From the NCBI GenBank assembly GCA_016711265.1, contig JADJTI010000004.1:1-64000 (forward strand): a stretch of DNA of 64,000 nucleotides, in the 5' to 3' direction. A model generated the notes under the pieces. That model searched no databases and had not been told where the DNA came from. It worked only from the letters and a program-made list of their open reading frames with translations. This stretch comes from Austwickia sp. Its GTDB lineage: Bacteria > Actinomycetota > Actinomycetes > Actinomycetales > Dermatophilaceae. Both the position numbers and the translations under genes were made by a program. Positions 47,119-55,816 of this stretch are shown in pieces. The first letter of the stretch is position 1. Every line of letters starts with the position of its first letter.

Positions 47119-47418
47119 GGGCAGCTCCCGCGTTCGATGGTCGCGCGATATGCCACGGTAGCCCGTGATCGCCACGGCGGCACTACGTGGTGGCACCGAT
47201 GTCCTGCGGCGCTGCTGGCCTCCCGTTGCGCAACCACAGGGCCGAGAACCACCGGACGGGGGAACGGATCGGCCCGCCTCGAGCGTTGAGCTTGTAGAGA
47301 CCGCCCACAGCACATCTCCTGTCCTGCGTGGCGGCTCTTGTCATGCCGATGACATGGCGAACAGCGACGTCGCTATTGATGTCCATATGCACGCTCATGC
47401 CACAACCCGGGGAGGACG
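47119..47418. other. Intergenic region upstream of fdhA
   Basis: A 300-base gap between the divergent fdhA and a membrane-protein gene. It should hold both promoters. A 12-base palindrome AGCGACGTCGCT lies at about 47362-47373, nearer the plus-strand gene. No coding frame looks real and no clear -35/-10 pair stands out. AT content rises towards the right end. Confidence 0.5.
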
Positions 47419-48210
47419 ATGACTCAGCACGTCATCGAGAAAGACCAGCACGCTCGCCAGCAATCTAGCCCACCGCCACAGTCAGGGCACGACGATCCGC
47501 TCGACCAGGACGCGCCGAGCAACCGTTACCTGGGGCTCAGCCTCACTCAGCTGCTCGGCGGCGCCGGGGCGGCGGTCAGTTCGGCGGTGGTGGCCTCGTT
47601 CTTGGGGGTTGCGGGAACACTGATCGGCGCGGCCGTCGGATCGGTGGTCTCCACCGTAAGTGCGGCGCTGTACACGAACTGGGCCACGACCGCACGCGGC
47701 CGGCTCCCAGCGCGGGCGCTCGTCCGACGGGACACCTTGGCGGGAGCCGAGCGCAGCGGCCCATCGGATGCGCTCGACAGCGGCCCCGTGGTGGTGACCG
47801 CCGGCCGCACCGCCCGCAACCGCCGCTTCAAGCGCGGCATCGCCGGCACGGTGGTCATGTTCGTATTCGCCATCGGTGTCATCACGGCAATCGAGCTCGG
47901 CCTCGGGCACCCGGTGTCCACGCAGGACCGGCAGGGCAGCACCAGCATCGGCGCGGTCGTCGACAGCGGCCCGCAGGCACCGGCGCCGAGCCCCGTGCCG
48001 ACCACCGGGCCCAGTGACCCGGCCACGCCGTCAGTTGAGCAGCCGGGCTCGGTGCCGTCGGGCAGGTCTCCGGAGGCCACCGGTACGCCGACCTCGCCGG
48101 AGGCGACACCGTCGCTTGACACCGCACCAGCCGACCCCGGCGCGCCCGTCGACACGCCCGGACGCGGCACCGCGGGCGCGGATCAGCCGGCGGCGCCCGC
48201 CTCGCCCTGA
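47419..48210 (+). CDS. Membrane protein with glycine-zipper helix and Pro/Ser/Thr tail, unknown function
   Basis: A 263-residue protein I do not recognise. A polar N-terminus (~1-40) precedes a long Gly/Ala/Ser-rich hydrophobic region (LLGGAGAAVSSAVVASFLGV, AGTLIGAAVGSVVSTVSAAL). A basic loop and a second helix (IAGTVVMFVFAIGVITAIEL) come next, and the last ~100 residues are Pro/Ser/Thr/Ala-rich like a wall-spanning linker. Topology suggests both ends can be placed on either side; the tail is probably outside. GGGGAGGACG precedes the ATG. It may react to the same cues as fdhA, from which it diverges, but that is speculation. Confidence 0.72.
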   Translation: MTQHVIEKDQHARQQSSPPPQSGHDDPLDQDAPSNRYLGLSLTQLLGGAGAAVSSAVVASFLGVAGTLIGAAVGSVVSTVSAALYTNWATTARGRLPARALVRRDTLAGAERSGPSDALDSGPVVVTAGRTARNRRFKRGIAGTVVMFVFAIGVITAIELGLGHPVSTQDRQGSTSIGAVVDSGPQAPAPSPVPTTGPSDPATPSVEQPGSVPSGRSPEATGTPTSPEATPSLDTAPADPGAPVDTPGRGTAGADQPAAPASP

Positions 48211-48226
48211 GCGCTCCCGCCCCCTC

Positions 48227-48255
48227 GGCCGGCCACCGACACCCGGTGGCCGGCC
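48227..48255. terminator. 12-bp hairpin between convergent genes
   Basis: GGCCGGCCACCG pairs with CGGTGGCCGGCC around a 5-base loop, 16 bases after the membrane-protein stop and before the stop of the small minus-strand gene. Confidence 0.8.
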
Positions 48256-48288
48256 AATCGTCGTGTCGGGGAAGGCCTCGACGACGGT

Positions 48289-48531
48289 TCAGCCGGGCGT
48301 CGCTCGGGTCGCCATTGACAGCAGGGCCAAGGCCCTCACGCTGGCCCACCCTCCGGGCTTCAGCCGGGCAGCAGTCTCTTGGGCCGTCTGGCACCAGAGC
48401 GCCGCATCCTTGGGCCGGTCGCGAGCCGCGAGAGCCAGCAGCGCCAGGGTCTCCACGGCCTCCCAGGTGCCGTGCTTGAGGTCGGAGGCGACGGCCGCGG
48501 CGCGGTCCCACGCCGCGTCAGCTGAGGTCAT
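48289..48531 (-). CDS. Small Ala-rich helical protein with internal repeat, unknown function
   Basis: An 80-residue protein with actinobacterial codon use. Two similar halves are visible: AAAVASDLKHGTWEAVETLA then LLALAARD, and AQETAARLKPGGWASVRALA then LLSMATRA. Each has a (K-x-G-x-W-x-x-V-x-x-L-A-L-L) core, suggesting a TPR-like helical pair. CAGGCT followed by 6 nt and the ATG resembles the leaderless pattern here. I cannot name a family. Confidence 0.55.
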   Translation of the reverse strand: MTSADAAWDRAAAVASDLKHGTWEAVETLALLALAARDRPKDAALWCQTAQETAARLKPGGWASVRALALLSMATRATPG

Positions 48532-48565
48532 CGGTACAGCCTGGATCGTCGGGACACCCTTGGGT

Positions 48566-48700
48566 GTGAAGGTTGGTGAGCATGGCCGGATCGTATGTGC
48601 CGACCGACCGCGCCCGCGGGGTAGGTACGTCTACCGGTCCGACGACGTACGGGACGCCATCGCTACCGCGACGACCTCGCTGCTGGCCCGGCATCCGTAA
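48566..48700 (+). CDS. Possible 44-residue protein
   Basis: A short frame from GTG at 48566: VKVGEHGRIVCADRPRPRGR, then YVYRSDDVRDAIATATTSLL. Codon use is plausible and the end looks like a helix-forming domain, but there is no ribosome site and no known relative. The rest of 48532-48995 holds no convincing gene. Confidence 0.22.
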   Translation: MKVGEHGRIVCADRPRPRGRYVYRSDDVRDAIATATTSLLARHP

Positions 48701-48995
48701 CAATGCAGAGCACAGGGGAACCCCTTCGCGCCAAGTGCACCCGCTTTCACCAGTGCGCCAGAGCAGCGACCCACCACGAGGCACGGTAACTTGAAGCGTC
48801 AACCGATCATCGCCCGGCAGCGCTGAAACCGGGCTGCCGAAGGCGAGATCCTGCACGACACCGCACCCCACCCGGGACCTGGGAGACAGGTCACCATGCT
48901 GGAAGCCAGGCGCCCATCGAGGCCGCATCTCAGGCCACCGCCATCGTCATAGTTCACGCGGTGCGTGCCCGCGAGAAGTTCCTGAGGTGAAGCCC

Positions 48996-49268
48996 ATGCC
49001 GCGCACTGTCGAGGAAATCCTCGCCCACGCTGACGAACTCGCTGCAAGGTTCGAAGACTACGAACCCACCCCCGGCGACGAACTCGACATGCCGGCTATC
49101 CATGCCCTCCGCGCGGCGGTCGCCGAACAGTCCGCAGCCGAGCGACACATCGTCGAAGCGGTGGGGCTGGCACGCCAGACCGGGATGTCCTGGGCGGCCA
49201 TCGGCGCGTTTCTCGGCACCTCCGGCGAAGCCGCCAGGCAGAGATACGCCGCGCGTGTCGCCTCGTGA
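48996..49268 (+). CDS. Small helix-turn-helix-like protein, unknown function
   Basis: A 90-residue protein. The first part (TVEEILAHADELAARFEDYE) is helical; the C-terminal part (ARQTGMSWAAIGAFLGTSGE then AARQRYAARV) reads like a helix-turn-helix of the kind found in small actinobacterial DNA-binding or antitoxin-like proteins. GAGGTG lies 7 bases before the ATG at 48996; a GTG at 48987 is possible. No toxin-like partner is evident. Confidence 0.7.
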   Translation: MPRTVEEILAHADELAARFEDYEPTPGDELDMPAIHALRAAVAEQSAAERHIVEAVGLARQTGMSWAAIGAFLGTSGEAARQRYAARVAS

Positions 49269-49299
49269 GGAAGAAGAGCCAGCCCCTTCCGGCGGCTCA

Positions 49300-49432
49300 G
49301 TGAAGCCTGCCGATGAGGCAGCTCTCCAGGCACTACGTGCGGAGCGTGCAGCACTGGACCACCGGTTGGCAGTGGTCGAGTCGGACTACGACGAGGGGCT
49401 GATCGACGGGCGGCATCGAACACGGTTGGAAA
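49300..49432 (+). other. Possible coding relic downstream of the small HTH gene
   Basis: For ~44 codons the frame reads like a coiled-coil segment (EAALQALRAERAALDHRLAV, VESDYDEGLIDGRHRTRLE), reminiscent of the C-terminal part of large serine recombinases, then loses any protein-like character. From about 49433 to 49665 I see nothing coding. It may be a decayed fragment. Confidence 0.25.
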
Positions 49433-49665
49433 CGCCCAAGCTCGCGCGGACGCCAATCGCGATCTCAGTAAAGGCGCGGCTGTCCTCGTCGGGGACGCGT
49501 ACTCGGGGTTCGCTGTTCATTCCTCAGTACACCCCCCACCGACAACTCGGCTCTCGGCCCTCGCTTCGACCCACCGGTGGGACTCTAACGCCTCCAACGT
49601 CAAGATTCTTGCGGACTTCCTGCAACCTGGAGACTGCACAAGCTGAGCTGCATAAGCGCACCAAC

Positions 49666-50751
49666 TCAGACGTTAAACCTGAACTCGACGACGTCGCCGT
49701 CGGCCATCACGTAGTCCTTGCCCTCCATGCGCACTTTGCCGGCCGCCTTGGCCTGCGCCATCGATCCGGCCGCGACCAGGTCGTCGTACGACACCACTTC
49801 GGCCTTGATGAAGCCGCGCTGGAAGTCGGTGTGGATCACGCCCGCGGCCTGGGGAGCGGTCCATCCTTGCCGAATGGTCCAGGCCCGCGACTCCTTGGGC
49901 CCGGCCGTCAGGTAGGTCTGCAGGCCCAGGGTGTGGAACCCGGTCCGCGCGAGCTGGTCCAACCCCGATTCGGTCACGCCCACCGATTCCAGCAACTCGG
50001 CCGCTTCCTCGGCGTCGAGGTCGGCGAGGTCGGCCTCGACCTTGGCGTTCAGCACGATGGCATCGGCGGGGGCCACCATCGCGGCCAGCTCGGCGTGCAG
50101 GGCGGGGTCGGCGAGCTGGTCTTCGTCCACATTGAACACATACACGAAGGGCTTGACGGTCATGAGGCCGAGCTCCCGCAGCAACTCCGCGTTGATTCCC
50201 GCGGCGGCACCGGCGGCGAACAGGGTGTCTCCGGCTTCCAGGACACGCTGGGCAGCGATCGCCGCGTCCAGCACGGCCTTGTCGGTCTTCTTCCCCTTGA
50301 CCTCCTTGTCGAGCCGGGGAATGGCCCGCTCGAGGGTCTGCAGGTCGGCGAGGATCAGCTCGGTGTTGATGGTTTCGATGTCGCCGGCGGGGCTCACCTT
50401 GCCCTCGACGTGCACCACATCGTCATCGGCGAATGCTCGGATGACCTGGCAGATCGCGTCGGCCTCGCGGATGTTGGCCAGGAACTTGTTGCCCAGACCC
50501 TCACCCTCGCTGGCTCCCCGGACGATCCCGGCGATGTCGACGAAGGAGACGGTCGCGGGGATGAGCTTCTCGCTGCCGAAGATGCTGGCAAGCACGCGCA
50601 GCCGCGGGTCGGGCAGCGGCACGACCCCGACGTTCGGTTCGATGGTGGCGAACGGATAGTTCGCCGCGAGCACGTTGTTCTTCGTCAACGCGTTGAAGAG
50701 GGTGGACTTGCCGACGTTGGGCAGTCCGACGATGCCGAGAGTGAGGGCCAC
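49666..50751 (-). CDS. ychF: Redox-regulated ATPase YchF
   Basis: A 361-residue Obg-related P-loop protein. G1 is GLPNVGKSTLFNAL at 8-21, G3 is FVDIAGIVRGASEGEGLGNK, and the C-terminal TGS-like domain ends GKDYVMADGDVVEFRFNV. Unlike true GTPases, YchF prefers ATP; it binds ribosomes and influences stress responses. It starts with GTG. Length is standard. It opens the backbone segment leading to ispH and xseAB. Confidence 0.95.
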   Translation of the reverse strand: MALTLGIVGLPNVGKSTLFNALTKNNVLAANYPFATIEPNVGVVPLPDPRLRVLASIFGSEKLIPATVSFVDIAGIVRGASEGEGLGNKFLANIREADAICQVIRAFADDDVVHVEGKVSPAGDIETINTELILADLQTLERAIPRLDKEVKGKKTDKAVLDAAIAAQRVLEAGDTLFAAGAAAGINAELLRELGLMTVKPFVYVFNVDEDQLADPALHAELAAMVAPADAIVLNAKVEADLADLDAEEAAELLESVGVTESGLDQLARTGFHTLGLQTYLTAGPKESRAWTIRQGWTAPQAAGVIHTDFQRGFIKAEVVSYDDLVAAGSMAQAKAAGKVRMEGKDYVMADGDVVEFRFNV

Positions 50752-50795
50752 GGGGTCAAGAGTCTAGTGGCCTCGCAGACCGCTCCAATCCGCCG

Positions 50796-50801
50796 TACCG
50801 T
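50796..50801 (+). promoter_or_regulatory. -10 box TACCGT for leaderless ligD-like gene
   Basis: TACCGT, GGCGCC (6 nt), then ATG at 50808. Confidence 0.5.
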
Positions 50802-50807
50802 GGCGCC

Positions 50808-51794
50808 ATGCCCCGCGGACCCGCGACCGATCCGGCAGCCTCGCCCGCCGTGGAGGTGCAGGTCGGGGAGCGGACCGTGCGCATCTCCAACCCCGACCGG
50901 GTCTACTTCCCCGAACGCGGCGAAACCAAGCTCGACCTGGTCCAGTACTACCTGTCCGTGGGTGACGGCATCGTGAACGCCCTGCGTGACCGACCGTGCA
51001 TGCTGCACCGCTTCCCTGAGGGGGTCGACGGGGAGAAGGTGCACCAGAAGCGCATCCCGCGGGGCGCCCCAGCATGGGTGGAGACCACCCAGGTCTACTT
51101 CCCGCGCTACCAGCGCACCGCCGACGAATTGTGTGTTACCGAGCTAGCACAAATCATCTGGGCGGTACAAATGTCGACGGTCGAGTTCCACCCCTGGAAC
51201 AGCCGTCGAGCCGTCGTCGAGCAGCCCGACGAATGGCGCATCGACCTGGACCCGATGCCGGAGTGTTCCTTCGAGACGGTACGGCGGGTGGGCGCCATCG
51301 TTGCCGAGGTGCTCGCCGAGCTCGGCGCGGTCGGGTGGCCCAAGACCTCCGGTGGCCGCGGCCTGCACATCTATGTCCGGATTCGCCCGGTCCACGAGTT
51401 TGCCCAGGTACGGCGCGCCGCCCTCGCCTTCGCCCGCGAGGTCGAGCGGCGGGCGCCTGATCTGGTAACGACAGCCTGGTGGCGCAAGGACCGGGATCCA
51501 CGCGCCGTGTTCGTCGACTACAACCAGAATGCCCGGGATCACACGATCGCCAGCGCCTACTCGGTCCGGGGCAACCCCGCAGGCACCGTCTCCACCCCGA
51601 TCACCTGGGACGAGCTGCCCAGTGTCGACCCCGCGGACTGGACCATCGCCACGGTGCCGGAACGCTTCGCCGCGGTCGGGGATCTGCACGCCGGGATGGA
51701 CGAGGCGGTGTACGACGTGTCCTCGCTCCTGGAGTGGGCGGACCGCGACGAGCGGGAGGGCGGGGCACCACCTGCGGTCGACGACGGGCGCTGA
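50808..51794 (+). CDS. LigD-type DNA polymerase/primase (stand-alone PolDom)
   Basis: A 328-residue archaeo-eukaryotic primase-like polymerase. Motif I with two metal-binding Asp is RIDLDP, motif II is TSGGRGLHIYV and the third catalytic Asp is in VFVDYNQN. In NHEJ this domain fills gaps and adds ribonucleotides at broken ends, usually fused to a ligase. Here it stands alone without ligase, nuclease or Ku in the window. Stand-alone relatives (PolD1-like) are known in mycobacteria. Confidence 0.9.
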   Translation: MPRGPATDPAASPAVEVQVGERTVRISNPDRVYFPERGETKLDLVQYYLSVGDGIVNALRDRPCMLHRFPEGVDGEKVHQKRIPRGAPAWVETTQVYFPRYQRTADELCVTELAQIIWAVQMSTVEFHPWNSRRAVVEQPDEWRIDLDPMPECSFETVRRVGAIVAEVLAELGAVGWPKTSGGRGLHIYVRIRPVHEFAQVRRAALAFAREVERRAPDLVTTAWWRKDRDPRAVFVDYNQNARDHTIASAYSVRGNPAGTVSTPITWDELPSVDPADWTIATVPERFAAVGDLHAGMDEAVYDVSSLLEWADRDEREGGAPPAVDDGR

Positions 51795-51882
51795 CCCCCA
51801 TCCCGTGCCGGGCCGCAGGCCTGCTCGTGACACGTTCCCGCAGTTCAGCATGCTTGTCGGTGCTGGGTGTCACAGTTCCTTC

Positions 51883-53095
51883 ATGGGACTCCAGTTCACC
51901 CCCACCGTTACCGAAATCGTGGTGCTCGTGATCGTCAGCATCGTCGTCGCCGTCGTGGCCACGGCGTGGGCCCGCACGCGCGCTTCGGTGGCGCTGGCGG
52001 TCGCCGAATCCGAACGCGACGCCCAGGCCACCCGCGTCACCGAGCTGACCGGTCGCGCGGCCGAGCTGCAGGCGACCGCGGCGCTGCTGGCTCCTGTCCA
52101 GCAGGCCCTCACCCGCATGGAACACCAGGTGAGCCTGCTCGAGCGCGATCGAATGGAACAGTTCGGCCTGCTCGGTGAGCGCCTAGCGGAGGTCAGCGCG
52201 TCGACCACGGCCCTGGGTGCTCAGACATCGTCGCTGGCAGGGGCCCTGAACGCCTCCACGATCCGGGGCAGCTGGGGGGAACTCCAGCTGCGACGGGTCC
52301 TGGAGCACTCCGGGATGCTGGCCCGGTGCGATTTCGATGAGCAGGTCAGCGCGGTCTCCGCACACGGGGCCCGGGTCCGACCGGACGTCATCGTGCGGCT
52401 CCCCGGCGAGCGAGTCCTGGTCATCGACGCCAAGTGCCCGATGTCCGCCTTCTTGGCCGCCCAGCGTCCCGACCTGGAACCGTCGGCGAGGCAGGATCAG
52501 CTGCAACGGCACGCCGGCGCCTTGCGTGCTCACATGCGAGACCCTGGCTGCCAAGTCGTACTGGTCGGCCTTCGCGCGCACGCCGCAGATGGTGGTGTGT
52601 TTTGTGCCGTCGGACGCCGTGCTGTCGGCCGCCCTTGCCGCGGATCCATGCCTCTACGACGACACGCTCTCTCGGCGTGTCGTGCTGGCGTCACCGGGCA
52701 CCTTGATGGCCCTCCTGCGCACCGTGGCTTTCACCTGGCATCAGAACGCGGCGGCCGAAAACGCTCAGCAGGTGCTGTCGCTCTCACGCGAGCTGTACTC
52801 CCGCTTGACCACCACCAGCACCCACCTCAGCCGCATGGGAAGCTCCCTACGCCGCACGGTCGAGTCGTACAACGCCCTCGTGGGAACGCTGGAATCCCGC
52901 GTGCTGGTGACCAGCAGGCGGCTGGAGGACTTGGGGTTGGCCGAGCGGCAGAGCATTCAGGTCGCGGCGTTGGACCTTGCGCCGCGGCCCCTCAGCGCCG
53001 CCGAGCTGATCGACGCCATGGACGACGGCCGACGACCCGAACTGCTCCTGCCGCTTCCCGAGCATGCTCAGGATTCCGAGGCGCGTCCGGCATGA
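51883..53095 (+). pseudogene. rmuC: DNA recombination protein RmuC, apparent frameshift
   Basis: Two frames together give a ~400-residue RmuC: N-terminal membrane helix (EIVVLVIVSIVVAVVATAWA), coiled coil, then the nuclease-like core (STIRGSWGELQLRRVLEHSG, VRPDVIVRLPGERVLVIDAK). After RHAGALRAHM at about 52535 the conserved sequence moves to another frame (ETLAAKSYWSAF, MVVCFVPSDAVLSAALAADP) and runs to the stop at 53095. One extra base or two missing at 52533-52542 would explain it. It may be a sequence error or a true lesion. RmuC is thought to limit inversions at short repeats. Confidence 0.85.
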
Positions 53096-53166
53096 GAGCG
53101 CACCGGGCATCACCCCAGCGACCTCCTCCAGGCCCCTCCAGGCACGCCCAGCGCCGGCCGAGACCG

Positions 53167-54168
53167 TCAGCGCAAATGATCGGCTGCGTCGTGGCGGACC
53201 TCGCGCGGCTCATGACCGGCTGCGGCCATGTCCTGGCGCAGCTCCTTCGGGAGCGCGAAGGTCAGCGACTCGTGCGCGGCGACCACGGTCTCGACATCGC
53301 TGAAACCGTGGCTCGCCAACGTGGACAGGACGTCGGCGACCAGCACCTCGGGCACCGATGCCCCACTGGTCACCCCCACGGTCGCCACGTTGGCGAGCCA
53401 CTGGGGATCGATCTGGTCGGCGTAGTCGATGAGGTAGGCGGCGGCCGCGCCGTGCTCCAGCGCGACTTCGACCAGTCGCACGGAGTTGGAGGAGTTCGTC
53501 GACCCGACGACCAGCACCAGCTCACAGTCGGCCGCCATCTGCCGCACCGCCAGCTGGCGGTTCTGGGTCGCGTAGCAGATGTCGTCACTGGGCGGGTCGG
53601 CCAACGCCGGGAACCGGTGGCGCAGGCGTCGAACGGTCTCTTGTGCCTCGTCCACCGACAACGTGGTCTGGGAGAGCCACGCCACCCGGTCCGGGTTGGC
53701 CACGGCGACGGTGTCAGCAGCGTCAGGACCGTCGACCAGAGTGACCCGCTCGGGCGCTTCCCCTGCCGTGCCGACCACCTCCTCATGCCCTTCGTGACCG
53801 ATCAGGAGAATGTCGTAGCCCTCGTTGGCGAACCGGATGGCTTCACGGTGCACCTTGGTGACCAGCGGGCAGGTGGCGTCGATCAGTTTCAATCCCCGTT
53901 GGCGGCCTTCGGCGTGCACCTGCGGAGCGACCCCGTGGGCGGACAGCACGACGGTGGCACCGTCGGGAACCTCGTCCAGTTCGTCGACGAAGATCGCACC
54001 ACGCTCTTCCAGGGTGGCCACCACATGGCGGTTGTGCACGATCTGTTTGCGCACATACACCGGGGCCGGATAGAGCTCCACCGCCTTCTCCACGGTCACC
54101 ACGGCCCGGTCCACCCCCGCGCAGTATCCACGCGGAGCAGCCAGCAGCACCCTCTTCGCACCCGTCAC
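53167..54168 (-). CDS. ispH: 4-Hydroxy-3-methylbut-2-enyl diphosphate reductase
   Basis: A 333-residue 4Fe-4S enzyme, last step of the MEP pathway, producing IPP and DMAPP. Cluster Cys are in [12 protein letters not shown] (Cys16), [11 protein letters not shown] and [11 protein letters not shown]. Other motifs are [21 protein letters not shown] and [16 protein letters not shown] followed by 6 nt precedes the GTG at 54168. It is divergent from xseA across an extremely GC-rich spacer. Confidence 0.95.
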   Translation of the reverse strand: MTGAKRVLLAAPRGYCAGVDRAVVTVEKAVELYPAPVYVRKQIVHNRHVVATLEERGAIFVDELDEVPDGATVVLSAHGVAPQVHAEGRQRGLKLIDATCPLVTKVHREAIRFANEGYDILLIGHEGHEEVVGTAGEAPERVTLVDGPDAADTVAVANPDRVAWLSQTTLSVDEAQETVRRLRHRFPALADPPSDDICYATQNRQLAVRQMAADCELVLVVGSTNSSNSVRLVEVALEHGAAAAYLIDYADQIDPQWLANVATVGVTSGASVPEVLVADVLSTLASHGFSDVETVVAAHESLTFALPKELRQDMAAAGHEPREVRHDAADHLR

Positions 54169-54174
54169 CCACCC

Positions 54175-54180
54175 ATCGTA
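54175..54180 (-). promoter_or_regulatory. -10 box TACGAT for leaderless ispH
   Basis: On the minus strand TACGAT, then GGGTGG (6 nt), then GTG at 54168; no separate ribosome site. Confidence 0.5.
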
Positions 54181-54211
54181 CGAAGGGCACCGGCTCGACG
54201 CCGACCCGAGT

Positions 54212-54278
54212 CGGCCCCCGGGGGGGGCCCCCCCCGGCCCGGGGCCGGGGGGGGGGGCCCCCGCCCCCGGCGCCGGGG
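54212..54278. other. 67-base tract without A or T
   Basis: Within the ispH-xseA gap, 67 consecutive bases are only G and C, mostly homopolymer runs: eight G followed by eight C, and an eleven-G run near 54247-54257. The runs are mutually complementary and would fold very stably. It is unlike any other part of the window and may be a sequencing or assembly artefact. Confidence 0.85.
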
Positions 54279-54397
54279 ACGCGTGCCTTCCCGACGGCCG
54301 CTACCGTGCAGGGACGGCGATCCCCTGGAACTGCCAGGCACAACACCGAGGGCATGTCACCCCCAGGGCAAGACACCGAAGGGCAAGGAGGGCGGGC

Positions 54398-55693
54398 GTG
54401 GCGGACTCCGTTCCCGAGCGCGCGGGCGACACGACCGCGGAGAACCCCTGGCCGGTCCGGTTGCTGTCGTACAAGATCGGGGAGTACGTCGAGCGGATGC
54501 CCCAGCTGTGGGTTGAAGGGCAAGTGGTCCAGCTGACCAGGCGTCCGGGCAGCACCACGTGCTACCTCACCCTGCGTGACGCCGACGTGGACATGTCGTT
54601 GTCGGTCACCATCAGCAGCTACGCCCTGGACGCCCTGCCGATCCCCCTCCGGGACGGCGCCCGGGTGGTCATCCAAGCCAAACCGGTCTTCTGGGCCCGC
54701 CGAGGAAGCTTGCACCTGGACGGACGCCAAATCCGGCCGGTGGGTCAGGGGGAGCTCCTGGCTCGCATCGAGCACCTCAAGCAGCTCCTTGCTGCGGAAG
54801 GCCTGTTTGCCCCGGAACGAAAGCGGCGTCTCCCGTTCCTTCCGCGGGGAGTGGGACTCATCTGCGGGCGGGCGAGCGCGGCCGAACAGGACGTGGTCGA
54901 GAACGCCAAACGCCGATGGCCCGGCGTCCGATTCACCATCCGGCAGGTTCCCGTGCAGGGCAACGACGCGGTGACCGCCGTGTGCGCGGCGCTGGCCGAT
55001 CTTGACGCGGACGCCGGCGTGGACGTGATCGTCCTCGCGCGCGGCGGAGGGTCCTTCGAGGACCTTCTTCCGTTCAGCAACGAGGCGATGATCAGGGCGG
55101 TTGCGAGCACCATCACGCCGGTGGTGACCGCCATCGGCCACGATGTGGACACGCCGTTGGTGGACTTCGCAGCAGACGTCCGAGCTTCGACGCCCACGGA
55201 CGCCGCCAAGCTCATCGTCCCGGACGTGGCGGCCGAGCACGCCGCCCTCGCCCAGGCCCGTGCTCGCATGACCGCCGCCCAGACCAGGAGGCTCGCTGGC
55301 GCCGTCGCGAGCGTGGCGCGGTCCAGGCGGCGCGTCGGGGCAGCCACGCAGGCTCGTCTCAACGACGCCGGGAGCAGGCTGCAAGCACTCCAACAGCGGC
55401 CTGTGCTCGCGCGGCCGGAAGCGGTCCTGATCCCCCACCGGGCCGCGATCCACGAGGCCACTCGCCGGGTGCGCCAGGCGACGACCGCCCGACTGCGGGC
55501 CGAGACCGCCGATTCTGGTCACCTGCGGGCCCGGCTGCGGGCCCTCTCACCCGCGGGCACCCTGGAGCGGGGGTATGCGATCGTCTCCAAGATCGACGGC
55601 ACCGTCGTCCGCGACCGGCTCGACGTCGAGGCGGGCGAACTGCTGCGGGTCCGGGTTCGAGGCGGCGACTTCGGGGTTCGTCCCGTCTCCTGA
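54398..55693 (+). CDS. xseA: Exodeoxyribonuclease VII large subunit
   Basis: A 431-residue catalytic subunit that degrades single-stranded DNA with XseB. The N-terminal OB fold (LWVEGQVVQLTRRPGSTTCY) precedes the nuclease core (VGLICGRASAAEQDVVENAK, VIVLARGGGSFEDLLPFSNE, VVTAIGHDVDTPLVDFAADV, RASTPTDAAKLIVPD). A long coiled-coil region and the RGYAIV end complete it. AAGGAGG precedes the GTG at 54398. xseB normally follows directly but is here separated by a lacI remnant. Confidence 0.95.
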   Translation: MADSVPERAGDTTAENPWPVRLLSYKIGEYVERMPQLWVEGQVVQLTRRPGSTTCYLTLRDADVDMSLSVTISSYALDALPIPLRDGARVVIQAKPVFWARRGSLHLDGRQIRPVGQGELLARIEHLKQLLAAEGLFAPERKRRLPFLPRGVGLICGRASAAEQDVVENAKRRWPGVRFTIRQVPVQGNDAVTAVCAALADLDADAGVDVIVLARGGGSFEDLLPFSNEAMIRAVASTITPVVTAIGHDVDTPLVDFAADVRASTPTDAAKLIVPDVAAEHAALAQARARMTAAQTRRLAGAVASVARSRRRVGAATQARLNDAGSRLQALQQRPVLARPEAVLIPHRAAIHEATRRVRQATTARLRAETADSGHLRARLRALSPAGTLERGYAIVSKIDGTVVRDRLDVEAGELLRVRVRGGDFGVRPVS

Positions 55694-55713
55694 CCCACGG
55701 GAATGCGAGACCG

Positions 55714-55742
55714 TTGTTGGGCTACGCCTGGCCCACTATCCT
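55714..55742 (+). promoter_or_regulatory. Promoter of the lacI-like gene
   Basis: TTGTTG at 55714-55719 and TATCCT at 55737-55742 are 17 bases apart, a good sigma-A type match. The palindromic operator begins 12 bases past the -10 box. Confidence 0.6.
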
Positions 55743-55753
55743 TCACCGTCAGG

Positions 55754-55767
55754 GGTAAGCGCTTACC
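55754..55767. promoter_or_regulatory. LacI-family operator palindrome
   Basis: GGTAAGCGCTTACC is a perfect 14-base palindrome with the central CG pair typical of LacI-family sites. It overlaps the expected transcription start of the lacI-like gene, so autorepression is likely. Confidence 0.75.
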
Positions 55768-55816
55768 ACGGGGGTCGTGGCGAGTCAGCTCCCCGCCATG
55801 TCATCCCGGGGGGACC

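Noticed and set aside
47341..47400. Phage attachment site or integrase gene at the edge of the accessory stretch
   Set aside because: No integrase, no tRNA and no flanking direct repeats could be found; only a short palindrome is present.
48518..48928. Minus-strand frame of 136 residues
   Set aside because: Composition is random-like, it overlaps the start of a better small gene and no ribosome site or family is visible.
49102..50976. A 624-residue open frame on the plus strand
   Set aside because: It is antisense to ychF and part of the ligD-like gene; only its first ~45 codons after 49300 look protein-like.
53096..54516. Long plus-strand frame running through ispH
   Set aside because: It is antisense to ispH and has the Arg/Gly/Pro-rich character of a shadow frame; only the part inside rmuC is genuine.
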